From the NCBI RefSeq assembly GCF_036898095.1, contig NC_090759.1, positions 18,529,640 through 18,593,639 on the forward strand: a stretch of 64,000 nt of DNA, read 5' to 3'. Every line of letters begins with the position of its first letter. Within the stretch, counting starts at the first letter, position 1. The notes beneath the pieces were generated by a model, which did not search any database, was not told the origin of the DNA, and saw nothing but the letters and a program-made list of their open reading frames with translations. This DNA comes from Palaemon carinicauda. Lineage: Eukaryota; Arthropoda; Malacostraca; Decapoda; Palaemonidae. This document shows positions 21,378 through 33,091 of this stretch, piece by piece. Made by a program: the position numbers and the translations under genes.

Positions 21378-22078
21378 TTAGCTTATACCTTTAGGATATA
21401 TCTTATAAGAGAGAGCTTGCAGTTCACCAATGCATTTAGCTGAAGCTAAAAGAAAAAGCCTTTTAGCTGTGAAAAGACAAGGTTCAAAACGAGAACCCTT
21501 TGAATATTGTAACACTGTCATCTTGATTCCAATAAATTGTTCTGTCAACCGGAGGTTTCTCAATAGTAAAAGACTTGAATACATCTGCAATAAAACCCAA
21601 AATGAATACAGTGGTATGTCTGTCTAAGCCCAGATACTTGAGTACAGTACTAAAAAGGGATCTATAATAATAATTAATAGTTTCAATTGATAATTTCCTT
21701 TCATAAAAAATGGAAAGCAAAAACTCATTTATTATCCAAACTAGTTATTGTTACTAAATCATTCCTTGACGTACACCAATCAAAGTAAACAATGGACTAC
21801 CTTTTGAAACCTAAGATAGACAATCTTGAGGACCTAAAATAATTCTTTGCCTCTGAGAATACGATGGATTGTCTCCATGCGGTTAATTGTAGCGAGTATG
21901 AGTTTGGGTGAGTTGACCTTGGAACTGATTGTCTGATAAGATTGGGTTTGTAAGGCAACCTCCTTGGATAATAAAAAAACAAAGCCCCCAAATCTGTAAA
22001 CTTTTCTCTAAAGTCAAAAGGAAGCCACCTGTCATGCTGTTGTTTGCAGATAACCTGAACTTTATTATTACAACTCAA
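21378..22078 (-). pseudogene. DIRS-like tyrosine recombinase and upstream region (decayed)
   Basis: The minus strand starts with a block ending SYSLQLTAWRQS (near 21890), the 'L.L.AW.LSG' segment that separates RNase H/methyltransferase from recombinase in DIRS elements. The recombinase core N-terminus follows: RKLSIETINYYYRSLFSTV, LKYLGLD, then FTIEKPPVDRTIYWNQ (21700-21530). Then comes TAKRLFLLASAKCIGELQAL (21480-21420), the block with the first catalytic Arg, here Cys-Ile in place of Arg-Ile. Frameshifted and lacking the C-terminal HxxR-Y part. Confidence 0.7.
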
Positions 22079-22079
22079 A

Positions 22080-22416
22080 TCGTGGAAAGGGAAAAATGTA
22101 CAAATCCAGATTCGACCGGTTCTTTAGTAGGATATCTACATTCCTTGATAAGAGATCTAGAACTTGTGAGAAAAACACTTTTTTAATTTTTTTTTTTTTT
22201 AACAACATTGTGTATGTACTGTATGTCCATGTTTGACCTTTCTAACCAATTCCAAATCTCTTGGCACTAACAGTTATGGACACCACTCGTTTAGAAGTTT
22301 CTTGTTTCTTGCTTATCTGATCTGCCTAGACGTTCAATTTGCCTTGAATAAACAGAGGTAGAAGGATTATGCCCCCCAACATGATTTTTCCAAGATAAAA
22401 GTATTTCTTTGGGTAT
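22080..22416. other. Unannotated
   Basis: Includes a T-rich run near 22185-22200; nothing else recognised. Confidence 0.4.
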
Positions 22417-23360
22417 TAGAAATCCACAGTTACATACATTGTATATTTTAAAAAATGTAGAAGCTTTTACACTTTTTACAAAGTGCCTCTTTAACGGAAG
22501 AATAAACAAGTTAAACAATTTTCAAAGGTAAGCTAAAAACATATGACAATTACATGATTAAAGTAATTAAACTGAATTGGTAGTTGAAGCTGAAACATCA
22601 GATTAAAAAGAGATGTCAGTTTTCTAACAAGTGAACAGTCTTCATGTTAAAATAGCTAGTTACTGGGTAACTGGATATTTTGTCACCTATTACGGATTCT
22701 TTTCGATCGTCTTGGTGGTGGTCTATTTTGCAAAAGATTGATGTTGATATCCTACAACTGTGGCTCTCCATTGTTGTTGGCATCATGGCTATGATCAGTA
22801 TTATCCATGCCATGAGCTTGTACACTAGGAAGCAGTGGATTGACAGAAGTATCGGCAGCTCTAAATGTATCCAAAAAATTTCTAAAAATCACATTACTAA
22901 TAATGTTATTAAACATTTAGAGCTGCCAGTACTTCTGCCGATCCACTGCTTCCTTGTGTGCAAGTTCATGGCATGGATAATATTGATCATAGCCAAGATG
23001 CCAACAACAATGGAGAGCCACAGTTGTAGGATATCAACATCAATCTTTTGCAAAATAGACCACCACCAAGACGATCGAAAAGAATCCATAATAGGCGACA
23101 AAATATCACGTTACCCGGCGACTAGCTTTATTAACATGAAGACTGCTCAGAAAACTGCCGTTTCTTTATAATCTGATGTTTCAGCTTCAACTAATACTTT
23201 AGTTTAATTACTTTTATCTTGTAATTGTCATATGTTTTCAGTTTACCTCTCAAACATCGTGAAGCATTTTTATTCTTCAGCTGAAGAGGCCCTTTGTAAA
23301 AAGTGCAAAAGCTTCTGCATTTTTTTTTAATATACGACATACATAACTGCGGATTTTTAT
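22417..23360. repeat. Long palindrome: ~450-bp inverted arms with a 44-bp loop
   Basis: Left arm 22417-22867 and right arm 22912-23360 are inverted copies, closely similar over most of their length, with small indels towards the outer ends. Read outward from the centre, both arms carry the same frame: TFRAA.TS..PLLP, HGMDN.DHS.DANNNGEPQL, a shared stop, DININLLQNRPPPRRSKRI, then stop. PPPRRSKRI.N resembles the basic tail at the end of gypsy-type integrase polyproteins. I infer two head-to-head copies of a retroelement 3' end. Opposite-strand frames (SFRSSWWWSILQKIDVDILQ) are probably shadows. Confidence 0.8.
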
Positions 23361-23639
23361 ACACAATATTTTTAGGTATGGCATGGTGTTTTATTTAAGT
23401 TGTTAAAGTCTTTCTGCTATGTGGAATAGTGTTATTGACCTAGTTCACCCCTGCTTCCAAATACAAACCAAGGCTGTCATGTCTATACACACACACTTTA
23501 CCCTACCAGATACTCTTGAACCGGAGGTGTTTGAAACACCTCTAAGAGTTATAGGCAATTGATATGAATAGTCAAATCCGTCTTTGACCATTTAAGGAAC
23601 TCTTATTTCCAAGGATACTCCTAGTTTTAAAGTATAAGT

Positions 23640-23960
23640 TGTCTAGATTAACCAGATATGATCAAGTTGTGGAATGATCTTCCTAATCAGGCAGTTGAAT
23701 TGGTGGAACTTCCAAAAGTTTAAACTTCGCACTGAATATTTTTAGTGGAACAAGCTGACATAAAGTCTTTATAGTAAATATGTGAAATCTATTTTAATGT
23801 TACTGTTCATAAAATGTTTTATATTGTTCATTACTTCTCTTGTAGTTTATTTGTTTCCTTTCCTCGCTAGGCTATTTTTCCCTGTTGGAGCCATTGGGGC
23901 TTATACATTCTACTTTTCCAGTTAGTGTTGTAGCTTAGCTAGTAGTAACAATAAAGAAGA
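23640..23960 (+). mobile_element. LINE 3'-end fragment
   Basis: KLWNDLPNQAVELVELPK (near 23665-23720) matches the very C-terminus of the LINE ORF2 type seen at 60517-61750. The 3' UTR follows and ends GTTGTAGCTTAGCTAGTAGT plus an A/T-rich tail. It shares CCCTGTTGGAGCC and CTTTTCCA with the dispersed repeat at 11020. Heavily 5'-truncated. Confidence 0.7.
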
Positions 23961-24640
23961 CTTGGGTGTGCCAAAAAAAAATCTTGAGAATTAGTGCCTA
24001 CATGATGAAAGGGAGAAAAGGACTGAATATGAGAAATAGGCCTCTGAGCATCTCTGCGGTCTGGAGGCTACTTCTATACTGTATAACATATTAATCCTAT
24101 TTTGATCTAATACGGGACCTAGGATTGTGGAATTAACCAGAGTGGTTTTGTGCAATGAACACTGTCCCAACCATAGAGTAACTTTAGTTCCTTATCCTTA
24201 ACAACTAAATTTACAAAAGCTGTTGCAGCATCTTAAGACCCATCCAAAATAGCTCTTTAGATAAGTTAGATAATCTTATATAAGGCAAAAATCCTGATGA
24301 CCTGAAAATTTCTTCTATTAGGCAAAATAACTGATATTATAGAAGAGAAATTTTAAGCAGACTCCATACTTCATCAATAAACGGAACATTTCTAGTCAAC
24401 CAACTCAAAAAATGTGTATTCAAATATTTTCTTTGGTACACATGAGTTAAAGAGAATTGACTAGATCTTTTACCAAGGTTAGGCAATTGATGTGATTTAT
24501 AGATTATAAATCGGGAAATGGGGTTTTATCAATGTACCGGAGGTCAAATTATTAGGGTTTCTTACTACTAATCTTGGAAAACTTTGTAGTAAAAATGGCA
24601 GCATTAGACAAAATAGAAAAATTAAGCATTATCAGAATTT
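23961..24640. other. Unannotated
   Basis: No gene or recognised repeat. Confidence 0.4.
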
Positions 24641-24649
24641 ACCTTGATA

Positions 24650-25560
24650 TTAACTTAGTGTTTCCTCAGTAGATTCAAGGTCTTCTTGTGTATTACCCCA
24701 ATTTTCAGTATCCTGTTTGCCCTGGTGAATACTCCAAACAGGAAACTTCAGGCTTTCCTTTTTGTTTTCTTTAGCAGTAACCTTTGTGCCTGTGCTAGGC
24801 AAGGTACTCTTTTTCAATTGAGGTATTAGTACCTACAGTAAAGCTGCTAGGGAAAATTTGAGATTTGTTAGTGGCCGAACCTATTTAGGGCTGAAGCCTA
24901 CTGTCATCCGAAACCTGATAGAGCTCCCGCCAAAACTTTAAGACGACTTACAGTACTTAAATTCTGTTTTCCCTGTTCCACAGAAATCATATGATATACC
25001 ATGTCATTAATATACACGTAATATAATAAAAGGTTACTCCCATGTACTTATTTTAGCGGGTGGAATACAGTGGTCGTATAGAGCTGGCCTGATCATGAAA
25101 ATGTAAGGGGTATGTAATATAAGGACCTGAATCAATTTGAGAGAGTGAGGCTTGTGCAGAGGCTAGCAACACCATAATGAGTTCTGTACTATTAAAACCC
25201 TTCAAGACTGCTCAGCTAAACTGAGGAGTTAACCTAGGGTTCATAACAGGGCAGGTAAGGCTAGAATCACTGTATTGGCTCAAAAAATCGCTGGTTGTTT
25301 TCAATTTAACAATCGAAGCAAGCGTAGTAAAGCTTATGAGGCTCACTACTATGAACTCCAGAAAGCTCATTAATAGCTTGAGTGGCACCATCATCATGAT
25401 CCCCAATGTAATCAACTATCCTTGTCTTTGGGTTTTCTCCTGAATGAAATGTTAGTTTCCTTTTACATTTTGAACTCAAGTGGTCAGAGATGCCAGATGA
25501 ATACTGTATCTCATAAATTGGCCAGCTCTGTAAGAGTCAAGCCTGACTTGGTAAATCTCC
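24650..25560 (-). pseudogene. Possible gag-like retroelement remnant
   Basis: Minus-strand stretches such as GENPKTRIVDYIGDHDDGAT and AINELSGVHSSEPHKLYYA (25430-25310), and an upstream Lys/Ser/Thr-rich segment, look like gag spacer sequence and are interrupted by stops. No diagnostic motif. The low-complexity and acidic character is the only support. Confidence 0.25.
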
Positions 25561-25740
25561 TCTTTTTAATAATTTCCAGTTCTTAAGATGAACTATTAGT
25601 GAATCACACTCCTCTCAATTGTTCCCCTGCATGAGATAATCATGATTCCCCAGCTGTAAGTACTTTGAATAAATCTCACAGGTTTTCATAGTAATTCAAG
25701 AAGACATCACCTATTAATCTGTATCAAATATCCTAAATCA

Positions 25741-25767
25741 CCCCCCCCCCCCCAAAAAAAAAAAAAT
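25741..25767. repeat. Poly(C)/poly(A) junction
   Basis: Thirteen C followed by thirteen A. A simple-sequence run, possibly unstable or a sequencing-difficult site. Confidence 0.9.
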
Positions 25768-26104
25768 CTCAATCTGGAACTTGGGTAAACAAGCATCTGA
25801 ATTACACAAGGTGACGAAAGAAGTGAAAAACTGAAAATACAAAGGAATTATGGTGTTGTCATTCAACCGTCTTTGAGAAAGAGGCCATGTGAAAAATCGT
25901 GGGCGTTTCAAAGAAATGGTTAAACATATACAGTAGTATCCTCTCGCTCATTGTCAGCCTATAGAATAATTCAATATTGCTCTGTATGAGGTAATTTTGA
26001 TCATTTCCAAATTCAGAGCAACTAATATGCACAGATAGTAAAACTTCCATGCCAATTTAACATTTCCTGGTTGTATCCATACCTAAACTTTTAAAGAAAA
26101 AATT

Positions 26105-26500
26105 TAATTTTGATGAAAAAGTTTATTTCTATACTCGCCTTATATGAATCATTTCAAGAAGCTTGGTTCATTGACATTTACCCCCCCAAAATTTTTTAAA
26201 TTTCCAATTTTCCCTCCTTTCAATAGATTGGACACATAGCAAAGTAATGAGACTCATTAGTGGTCAAAGGTTAATGACAAGAACGAAATTGCCTGGGACT
26301 CTTTCTTTTTTCGGTTTCAAAGTTAAAGCTATTCCCTATTGCTTTACATCACAAGTCAGCAGGGTAGAAGGGTGGGCATGTATGAGAAAATTAGGGGTGT
26401 AGAAATAATTTTTTTTTCTTTTTTTGTGAAAATTTCATTTACTGTATTTGTATGAATCTCCCCTGATGTTCATATTGCTGACTCCCACACACTGATCGAG
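26105..26500. repeat. Dispersed repeat with DIRS-like terminal motif
   Basis: It starts AATTTTGATGAAAAAGTTTA followed by TTTCTATACTCGCC, resembling the extended termini at 7624 and 50095. At its right side TGTTCATATTGCTGACTCCC is the inverse of the 5858 and 6186 fragments. Inside are only short open frames. Confidence 0.45.
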
Positions 26501-27250
26501 GCGCGATGCTAGTGAAAGAAAGAGATAGCTCAATTATAGAATTAAAAAACTACAGTATAAAGTAATTAAGATTCTTGACTCAATTGCTCTAGATTAATGG
26601 TAACAAAGCATCCTTGAAATATAGGACTTCTGACTGTTTTTCTACAGATTTTTGAAATTCTGCATTTTGCAAATAAGAAAATTATAAATTTAACTGAACT
26701 CTAAAAAGTAAGGACCACATCGCAAGTAGCCACTATAGTACCTACTGTAGAACCAATATTCTTAAAGATAAAGTTCAGTGAAGTCCTTCATTGTGAGCCA
26801 TTGAGCTGGCACTAAAAATCTATCCAAAGACTAATTTCTGCAAATATTAAGAGATGTAGGTGTACTACTAATATCCTGAACATTTACCTCTAAGGTTTTC
26901 ATTAGTAGAGAGTTTCTAAGACCAAAATTTCAACTAGAAATGACAGTTTATTTCTGGACAGGACAATTTGGAATTTTAATCCCACAGTAAATCATGAACA
27001 TTATCTCTAATGTCCTTAGTTTAAAAAAATACTGTAATTTTTATGATGAAAAGCTTTTACCATTTCCAAAGAGAGGAAGTGAATGGATTACATGTATGCA
27101 AACATTTTGTCCTTTAAATAGTATTATTTTCAGCAAAGCTGAAATGGCCATAGAAATCATCCAGATAGTTAATCCCAGGCAATGCAAGGAACCACTCCGA
27201 CCCTACATCCTTGTCCTAGAAACTAAGTGTGTCTTTTCTTGTACATTTCT
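26501..27250. other. Unannotated
   Basis: No gene or recognised repeat. Confidence 0.4.
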
Positions 27251-27745
27251 CTAGCCCATAATGTACCTGGCTGACAACTTGGGTGTGTGCATCTGCTTCG
27301 CTAGCTCGCCAAACTGTGTGCCCATGGTTGTTGACGTAAGCTACTACTGTACAGTTGTGTTTTCTATCAACACTAATTAGTGCCTCCTCAAATGCTCTTA
27401 GAATGGCTTACAGCACTAAAAGGCTTTGCAGATGCTTCTTTTATTCTGACCACACCCCTGAGATGACCAGGTCGTTCAAGTTTGTGGCCCCACCCACCCT
27501 TCGATGCATCTGAAAACAGTTGCATGTGTGGAGGAGGAGAGTCGAATTGGACTCCCCAAGTGAGGCTTTCCTCATTCAGTCACTGGCTAAGATTAATCTG
27601 AGCCTCCTGTCCCACTGAAACAAGGTGGTTTGTGTGATCCCTAGAGGTTGTCTGGTGGTCCTTCAAGCATTACTGAAGAGCTCTGATGAAGGCGCCTTTG
27701 AGGAATGACCTGCTTCAGCGAGAAAAGATGGCAAAGAAGACTACT
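27250..27745 (-). pseudogene. DIRS-like RNase H segment (inverted piece)
   Basis: On the minus strand the frame runs through RSFLKGAFIRALQ (RT-RNase H connection, near 27690), then SPPPHMQLFSDASKGGWGHK (near 27540-27485), the RNase H core with its catalytic Asp. CTVVAYVNNHGHTVW (near 27360-27310) is the DIRS 'D..TVVAYIN..GGT.S' block. Stops and small shifts interrupt it. It is oriented opposite to the RT-containing piece immediately to its right, with the junction at about 27745. Confidence 0.65.
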
Positions 27746-28830
27746 TTCAGCACCAAGCTAGGGGCATTGTCTTTAAGAGGAATGGTTGTGATACCATTTC
27801 TGTGGATGTATCTTGATGATTGGCAGTTGCTACAGGATCATGATTGGCTTCTCGCTTTCTATCACGATATGGGGATTGCGACAAACTGGAAGAATTTGAA
27901 TCTCGCCCAAGCAGAGATTCAAGTACTTGGGGATGCTGATAGAAACTGTAAGCAGACTCTCTCTTAGACAATTGTATTAGCAAGCGAAAGAAGGTAGGGC
28001 GACGGCTTTGCTCCCCTTTGCAAGCTAACGAAGCAGATACACATGACGTAGAGTTGTCAGCCAAGTACAGTCTGGGTTACAGGAATATACTAGTAGAGAC
28101 TAGGAAAGACACTTGGTTGCAAGGGCCAGGTTGTAGTCTGGGTTGTCCCTGCATCTTTGCGTAACAGAAAGGCTTCTTGCTCGTAGACCCATAGTATTAC
28201 ATGAATGCCTACACTTCCTATCGTTCTCTGTTCTGCCGGAACCGCCCACTGATCTACCGAGTGTTGATTACGCCAGGACTCAGGATAACCCTGGTGGCTT
28301 CCAGATGGCCACATGCTCAGTGGGATGCTGGCCTTTTAACACTTCTAGTCGAGCTCCCAAGAGAACTACCCCTTGGTCTACACTTCTCTGTCTGCTGTAT
28401 CTTCAGATACCACCAATCTTTGAAGTTATTGGAACTTCAGGTTGGAGACTAATTTAGCATCCCTCTGAGTGAAATGGTTTTTGGAAGGCACTGCTCAGAT
28501 GTTTGGGTATCAGTGGCAAATGTGTCCCAGGGAAAGTGGTATTTCTTGCGATTGGTATCATAAAAGTGTTAAAATACTTGTATGGTTGGATCATCTCAAG
28601 CACAGATTGCCGATTTCCTCAGCTCACTTTTCTGGGAATAGCACCTTCAGTTGTGGCTGTCGAAGTTTGCCACTCAATCTTGAGTATGGTCTTTCTACTG
28701 AAGGGTATAGACCTTTCCTCCTTGGGGGGGTTGTCTATGCTTACAGGAGCTTCAAGCATTCTTACACACTAGTCAGTTTCCTTGCAATATCGTACTTTCA
28801 GTTGAGCTCTTGTCATGTGCACCTTGGCTC
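27746..28830 (+). pseudogene. DIRS-like RT end, methyltransferase-like region and recombinase N-terminus
   Basis: The plus strand has the catalytic RT block FLWMYLDDWQLLQDHDWLLA (27800-27860, YLDD intact). After a shortened region follows RITLVASRWPHAQWDAGLL with LVELPRELPL (28280-28370), matching the 'VTLVAPRWP...W...LL.LL...P..LPL' region after RNase H in DIRS pol. Then comes QGKWYFLR (near 28530) and QIADFLSSLFWE (near 28605), typical of the recombinase SAM-like N-terminus. RNase H is missing in this orientation and the recombinase catalytic part is absent. Numerous stops. Confidence 0.65.
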
Positions 28831-28849
28831 TTGAGGATAGTAGTATTTC

Positions 28850-31750
28850 TTTTACTTTTCCCTTTTATTTTTATCCAATTCCTTGGTTTCTTCCTGCTAA
28901 CCTGTCCATCTTATAACAAATGGAGTGACTTGTCCATGCATATATTCCAGTTGAGAGTTGTATTTGCAAAAGTGTTTGTTAGTAATAATGACTTTATTTA
29001 CTTCTGCTATTGCAGGACTTGCTACTTATATTATTGTCTTTTGACGATTGATTTATATAATTTTCTCTGAAATAAATATTTTCAGGATTAATTTGTCCAG
29101 AGTATAGTGTTGTAAATTCTGTTTTAAGGTTGGATAGATGAAAATTTCTACTTGCCCTATTTTTTTTTTTTTTGAATAAAGTAATGAACATTAAAAAATA
29201 ATACATTTACATAGTTTTATGATAGCAACAAAATGTGGATGGATCTGCCTTTTAAAGCTGTACAGTATAGTACAGTACTTGGATATTATTGTAAAGAATA
29301 CTTTAACTAGACTAACATGCTCATTATACACATTATTTATCAAGGATATTTCAAGACTGTAAAAGCTGTGAATATTGTCTACTTCAAGAAAATATAGTAG
29401 TATGAAAGATTCTCTGAAATATTATCATTTAAAGATTGCTTTAAAAAATATCAGGGCCGACATGAAAACCATGAATGCAAAAATTAACCAAGGAGATGAG
29501 TCTAAAATGAGAAGAGGGAATAAGTTTTATTCTTACACAGTAGTCATAAAATTTAATAGGTTGCTATTAAAAGAATTATAAGGATGTTTAGGTTACTTGG
29601 TTAAATTTAATCCTCTCTATAATGTATAATCATACTACACTGTATGTGCAATGTCTTTGAAAAAGAATTATAGAAGGAGCAAGAGTTGGTGGACGGATAT
29701 AAATTTTTAAAAAGAATGTCCAAAAAATGTTGATGGGCAATAGGGCTGTAATAAGAAAATGACTAAATCCATGATAAATATTGGAAACTAGGATGGAAGG
29801 ATATTAGACCTTATACCTAAAAAATATTTTCATACACGGCCTGGGATGGGTGTCGAAACAACTACTGCACTGCCCTTTTTCATTTTGAAATTATTAACAA
29901 TTTTCCTTAATCGTGTAACTATTAAGGCTGGCAATGAATTCGGTGATGAAGGTATTAGTCATTTTGTAAATGGAAATTATAATAGTGGGAATACACAAAG
30001 GAACAAGTACCACATATACTTGAGTATAAGGAGACTTTTGAAGCCAATTTGAAGGGGGTCACATTATTCACGATATAAACGTGTGTACATGTTTTACTTG
30101 ACTGTTTCCAATAATAATGCATGTAATGTCCATATATTAGTAATATATTGTATTATAAAATAAACAGAATATGCATCTTTTTCATTGTATACGATCAAGA
30201 CTACCAGCTATGCTTTACCAATTAGCTTATTATGGCAAACTGCTGAAAGATTTTTTTTTACTTGCTAAAAGAAACAATCATTACTTAACTATAATTTTTT
30301 TGTCAGCATATAAAAGGTATATACATTTTAGTTAAATAATTTTCTCATTTTATTTACAGCCAAGTTTAATGGAATATAAAAGTTTATGGGTATTTCATCC
30401 TTGTTGCCAATGCACGATAATTTAATAGCTTTTAGCTTTGTAGTGCTCGATTACAATGCATAGGAAATTACTGTTTTCTTCCAATTCCTTGAGTAGTTTT
30501 TATGCAGTTTGTTTTACCTCTTCATAAAATGAATAAGCCATCAACTAATTTTCCCCTTTTCACCACTTTCGGACAGTTTTCCCAATGCCAAACAGCTTGA
30601 GCAGTGTTTATTTTCCCAGCTTCATCTACAACTTGTTGCTAAAATTTAATATTATAGTTCCTTACCGATCTTTTCTCCATAGCTAAGAAGGGTATTATGT
30701 GTAATAAAAAAGTCAGTCATATTCTACTTAATGTCATTTGTAACAACAATGATAATTGTTTACTATTGTATTCAAGTTGAAATGCAAGGTAAACAGCTGT
30801 TGTTATCCGATTGCATTGTTCATAACAAACAGCGGTTTTTGTTTGGTTGTTTATAGCCGTATGTATCACTAAGGATACTAATATAATTTTCTATTACGGA
30901 TGAAAATTTTGGTGTTTCACAATATGCACGATCATGTTACAGAAACATGCAGTATATAGTACATAAGACATTACTTTGAATTTAAAAAGCTACAGTAAAA
31001 TAGTGTATAGAATTACTAAAATCAGCTTTGACAATAATAGGGATACAGTAATAAATGTGATGTATTTCAATAGTTAAAAATAATGTATCCTATTTATTAA
31101 TATTGGTGTTTCAATGATGGTATACTATTCCACAGAATAATTTTTTAAACCCCAACCCCTTAATGATATAAAAGCTCTTATTCCTAGGTCCAGTGTTCTT
31201 ATGCCCTTGTAAACTAAAGTGGCATAGTAGCTTAAAGTGACTTCATTCATGTGCTCCTTTGACCATTGGCAAGTATAAATGTTTTCCTCACTTTGTCACA
31301 TATGGCTTTGTTTCAACATATTTGAGAAAATTTGCAGCTTTTTCCCTCCACATATGGAATTATAGTTTCTTTGTTTCCATTACTTGTATATACAGTTTTT
31401 CTAATAAGTTTAATTCAATTATTAATTCCTTGATTTCCATTAAAAATTTTAATGTTTATTAGCCCATGTTTGTGCGATTTGTTATTTATGTATGGCTTTG
31501 ACACTTTTAAAATATGGTGTTGGATAAATTATGATATACCATTACCAATGACAGCCTACATTATACATCATCCTCACTCTTTCTCCTTTGCCTGCCATGT
31601 CAATATTTCCAGTTGTGTATTGGGTTTCTTGTCTAATCCTTTGTCTCATGACCCCCTGTAAGTGTTCTTGGACTTGAACCAAATTTTAGATTTTTGGGTG
31701 CTGTAGACCTTGAATGATAACAATTGTTTTTTATTTATTTAGCCCTTTTA
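28850..31750. other. Long anonymous AT-rich stretch
   Basis: About 2.9 kb with no supported gene or transposon. TACAGTA-type words recur (for example CTGTACAGTATAGTACAGTA near 29260). It could be intronic. Confidence 0.5.
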
Positions 31751-31751
31751 T

Positions 31752-31965
31752 GGGGTTGATGTCATCAGTACACCTCACACAGTGCACTGTAGTCATACTT
31801 AAGTTTTTTGTAGCATTCCTGCAGCCCCTACCCACACTTTCTTTATCTGTATATCCATTTACTTCTCTTTTCTTTTTTCCTTTCTTCTATCTTGATATCC
31901 AACTTCTTCAAACATATCTCAGTGCAACTCTAGGGTTTTACCCTTATGGATGGCCTCACAGGACT
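31752..31965 (+). repeat. Dispersed repeat fragment
   Basis: A diverged copy of a repeat I recognise from decapod genomes: CACACAGTGCACTGTAGTCA, a CTTAAG-TTTTTTGTAGC segment, a long pyrimidine-rich middle, and CAGTGCAACTCTAGGGTTTT with GGCCTCACAGG at the end. No coding capacity. Confidence 0.5.
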
Positions 31966-32430
31966 CACCACCAGGATATAAAGCCAAAATCCAAAACTCC
32001 AATCATTCATTCAGCAAAATGTCTCCTGTTCCTGAAGCAGAGTTCAAAATTATGTCACAAGCAAAATTGTCGGATAACTCAAACAAGAAGGTGGTTGGGA
32101 AGATATGGAGTGTTCTAGTGCTCCTTAATACAGGTACCAACTCTTCTTGGAAAAAATTTTGTCTTAAGAGACAAAGGCTTAAAATACCAAAGCGCTGCAT
32201 GGAACACAATGTTGGTGCAATGTAGCAAAGTACTGTAAACAGTATATTGTTAATAAAGATGGCATGCATTGCATTACTGTAGACCATATTTGTGACACCA
32301 GCCACTTTTGGTATCACTTAAGAACTCTGCTTCTAGTGTGCTGATGGTTGCTCCTGTCTTTACCTCTTGTTATGTCAGCTATACAGTACTGACTGTCAGC
32401 TGTGGCTGTTGTGTACTCTTAGACAAGTGG
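31966..32430. other. Unannotated; short open frame only
   Basis: A 91-codon frame ends at 32225 (SPVPEAEFKIMSQAKLSD and KKVVGKIWSVL) without a family match, splice context or second supporting feature. I do not call it a gene. Confidence 0.3.
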
Positions 32431-32439
32431 CAGAGGAAA

Positions 32440-32665
32440 CGGACAGGACAATGTCCTAAGACTGACCATTCAAGCTAGTACCAACTAAGGGCTGCTAAGG
32501 ACTCATCAGGTTGATCTATTAGCTACCCTAAACACACCATCCCTAGCTCACAAGGACGATGAGGTTGCAGACACATGACTAGAGACTATCGGGCTTGAGT
32601 TGGGTTCAAACTCTTCTTGATTGTAAGACAGAGAGTTCCAATAAGCTATCACAGCCCTAATGTTG
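32440..32665 (-). repeat. tRNA-derived SINE
   Basis: On the minus strand GATAGCTTATTGGAAC (A-box-like) and GAGTTTGAACCC (B-box-like) head the element. The body holds CTCACAAGGACGATGAGGTT and GGGCTGCTAAGGACTCATCA, matching the 7000-7272 SINE. The head and part of the body are duplicated in tandem (32543-32858). Confidence 0.65.
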
Positions 32666-32858
32666 AAGCTTTTATACTTGAGGATCCTGTACTAACTGCT
32701 CTAGCTCACAAGGACGATGAGGTTGCAGACACACGACTAGAGACTATCGGGCTTGAATTGGGTTCAAACTCTTCTTGATTGTAAGACAGAGAGTTCCAAT
32801 AAGCTATCACAGCCCTAATGTTGAAGCTTTTATACTTGAGGATCCTGTACTAACTGCT
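32543..32858. repeat. Near-identical 158-bp tandem duplication
   Basis: Units 32543-32700 and 32701-32858 differ at only two positions that I can see (ACATGACT/ACACGACT and TTGAGTTGG/TTGAATTGG). The unit covers the SINE head and a downstream segment ending ATCCTGTACTAACTGCT. It must be recent relative to the age of the SINE. Confidence 0.9.
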
Positions 32859-33022
32859 CTTGTAGTGTTCACTGCTCTAAACAGCATCTGTTAAGCCTTA
32901 TCAAGCATTTTAAGACATGTCTACCTCTATACTAAAACTTTTACTTGGTCTTATATGTCTATTATGTTTGTATCGTTTACTCATTTTTATATTGCTCTTT
33001 TCTGTTGTGTTGTTTGTTCCAG

Positions 33023-33089
33023 TTGCCTCCTGGAAGAGAAGCAGCACAAAGCTCTGACTCTGCTTAGAATTCTTTGCCGAGATGCTTTG
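33023..33089 (+). CDS. Internal exon candidate, unidentified protein
   Basis: A 67-bp segment sits between a strong acceptor (TTGTGTTGTTTGTTCCAG) and a good donor (TTG|GTAAGG). Two of three frames have stops; the third reads CLLEEKQHKALTLLRILCRD, a plausible amphipathic helical sequence. No domain is recognised and no neighbouring exon with matching phase was found nearby. A real exon of an unseen gene spanning this region is possible, but a chance combination cannot be excluded. Confidence 0.35.
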
Positions 33090-33091
33090 GT

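Noticed and set aside
22680..23171. 163-codon frame with a hydrophobic SSWWWSILQKIDVDILQLW stretch, which might suggest a membrane protein
   Set aside because: It runs across the palindrome centre and is the reverse-strand shadow of the outward RPPPRRSKRI frame; it starts at a non-ATG codon.
31950..32225. 91-codon plus-strand frame
   Set aside because: Begins inside a dispersed repeat, has no splice context and no recognised domain.
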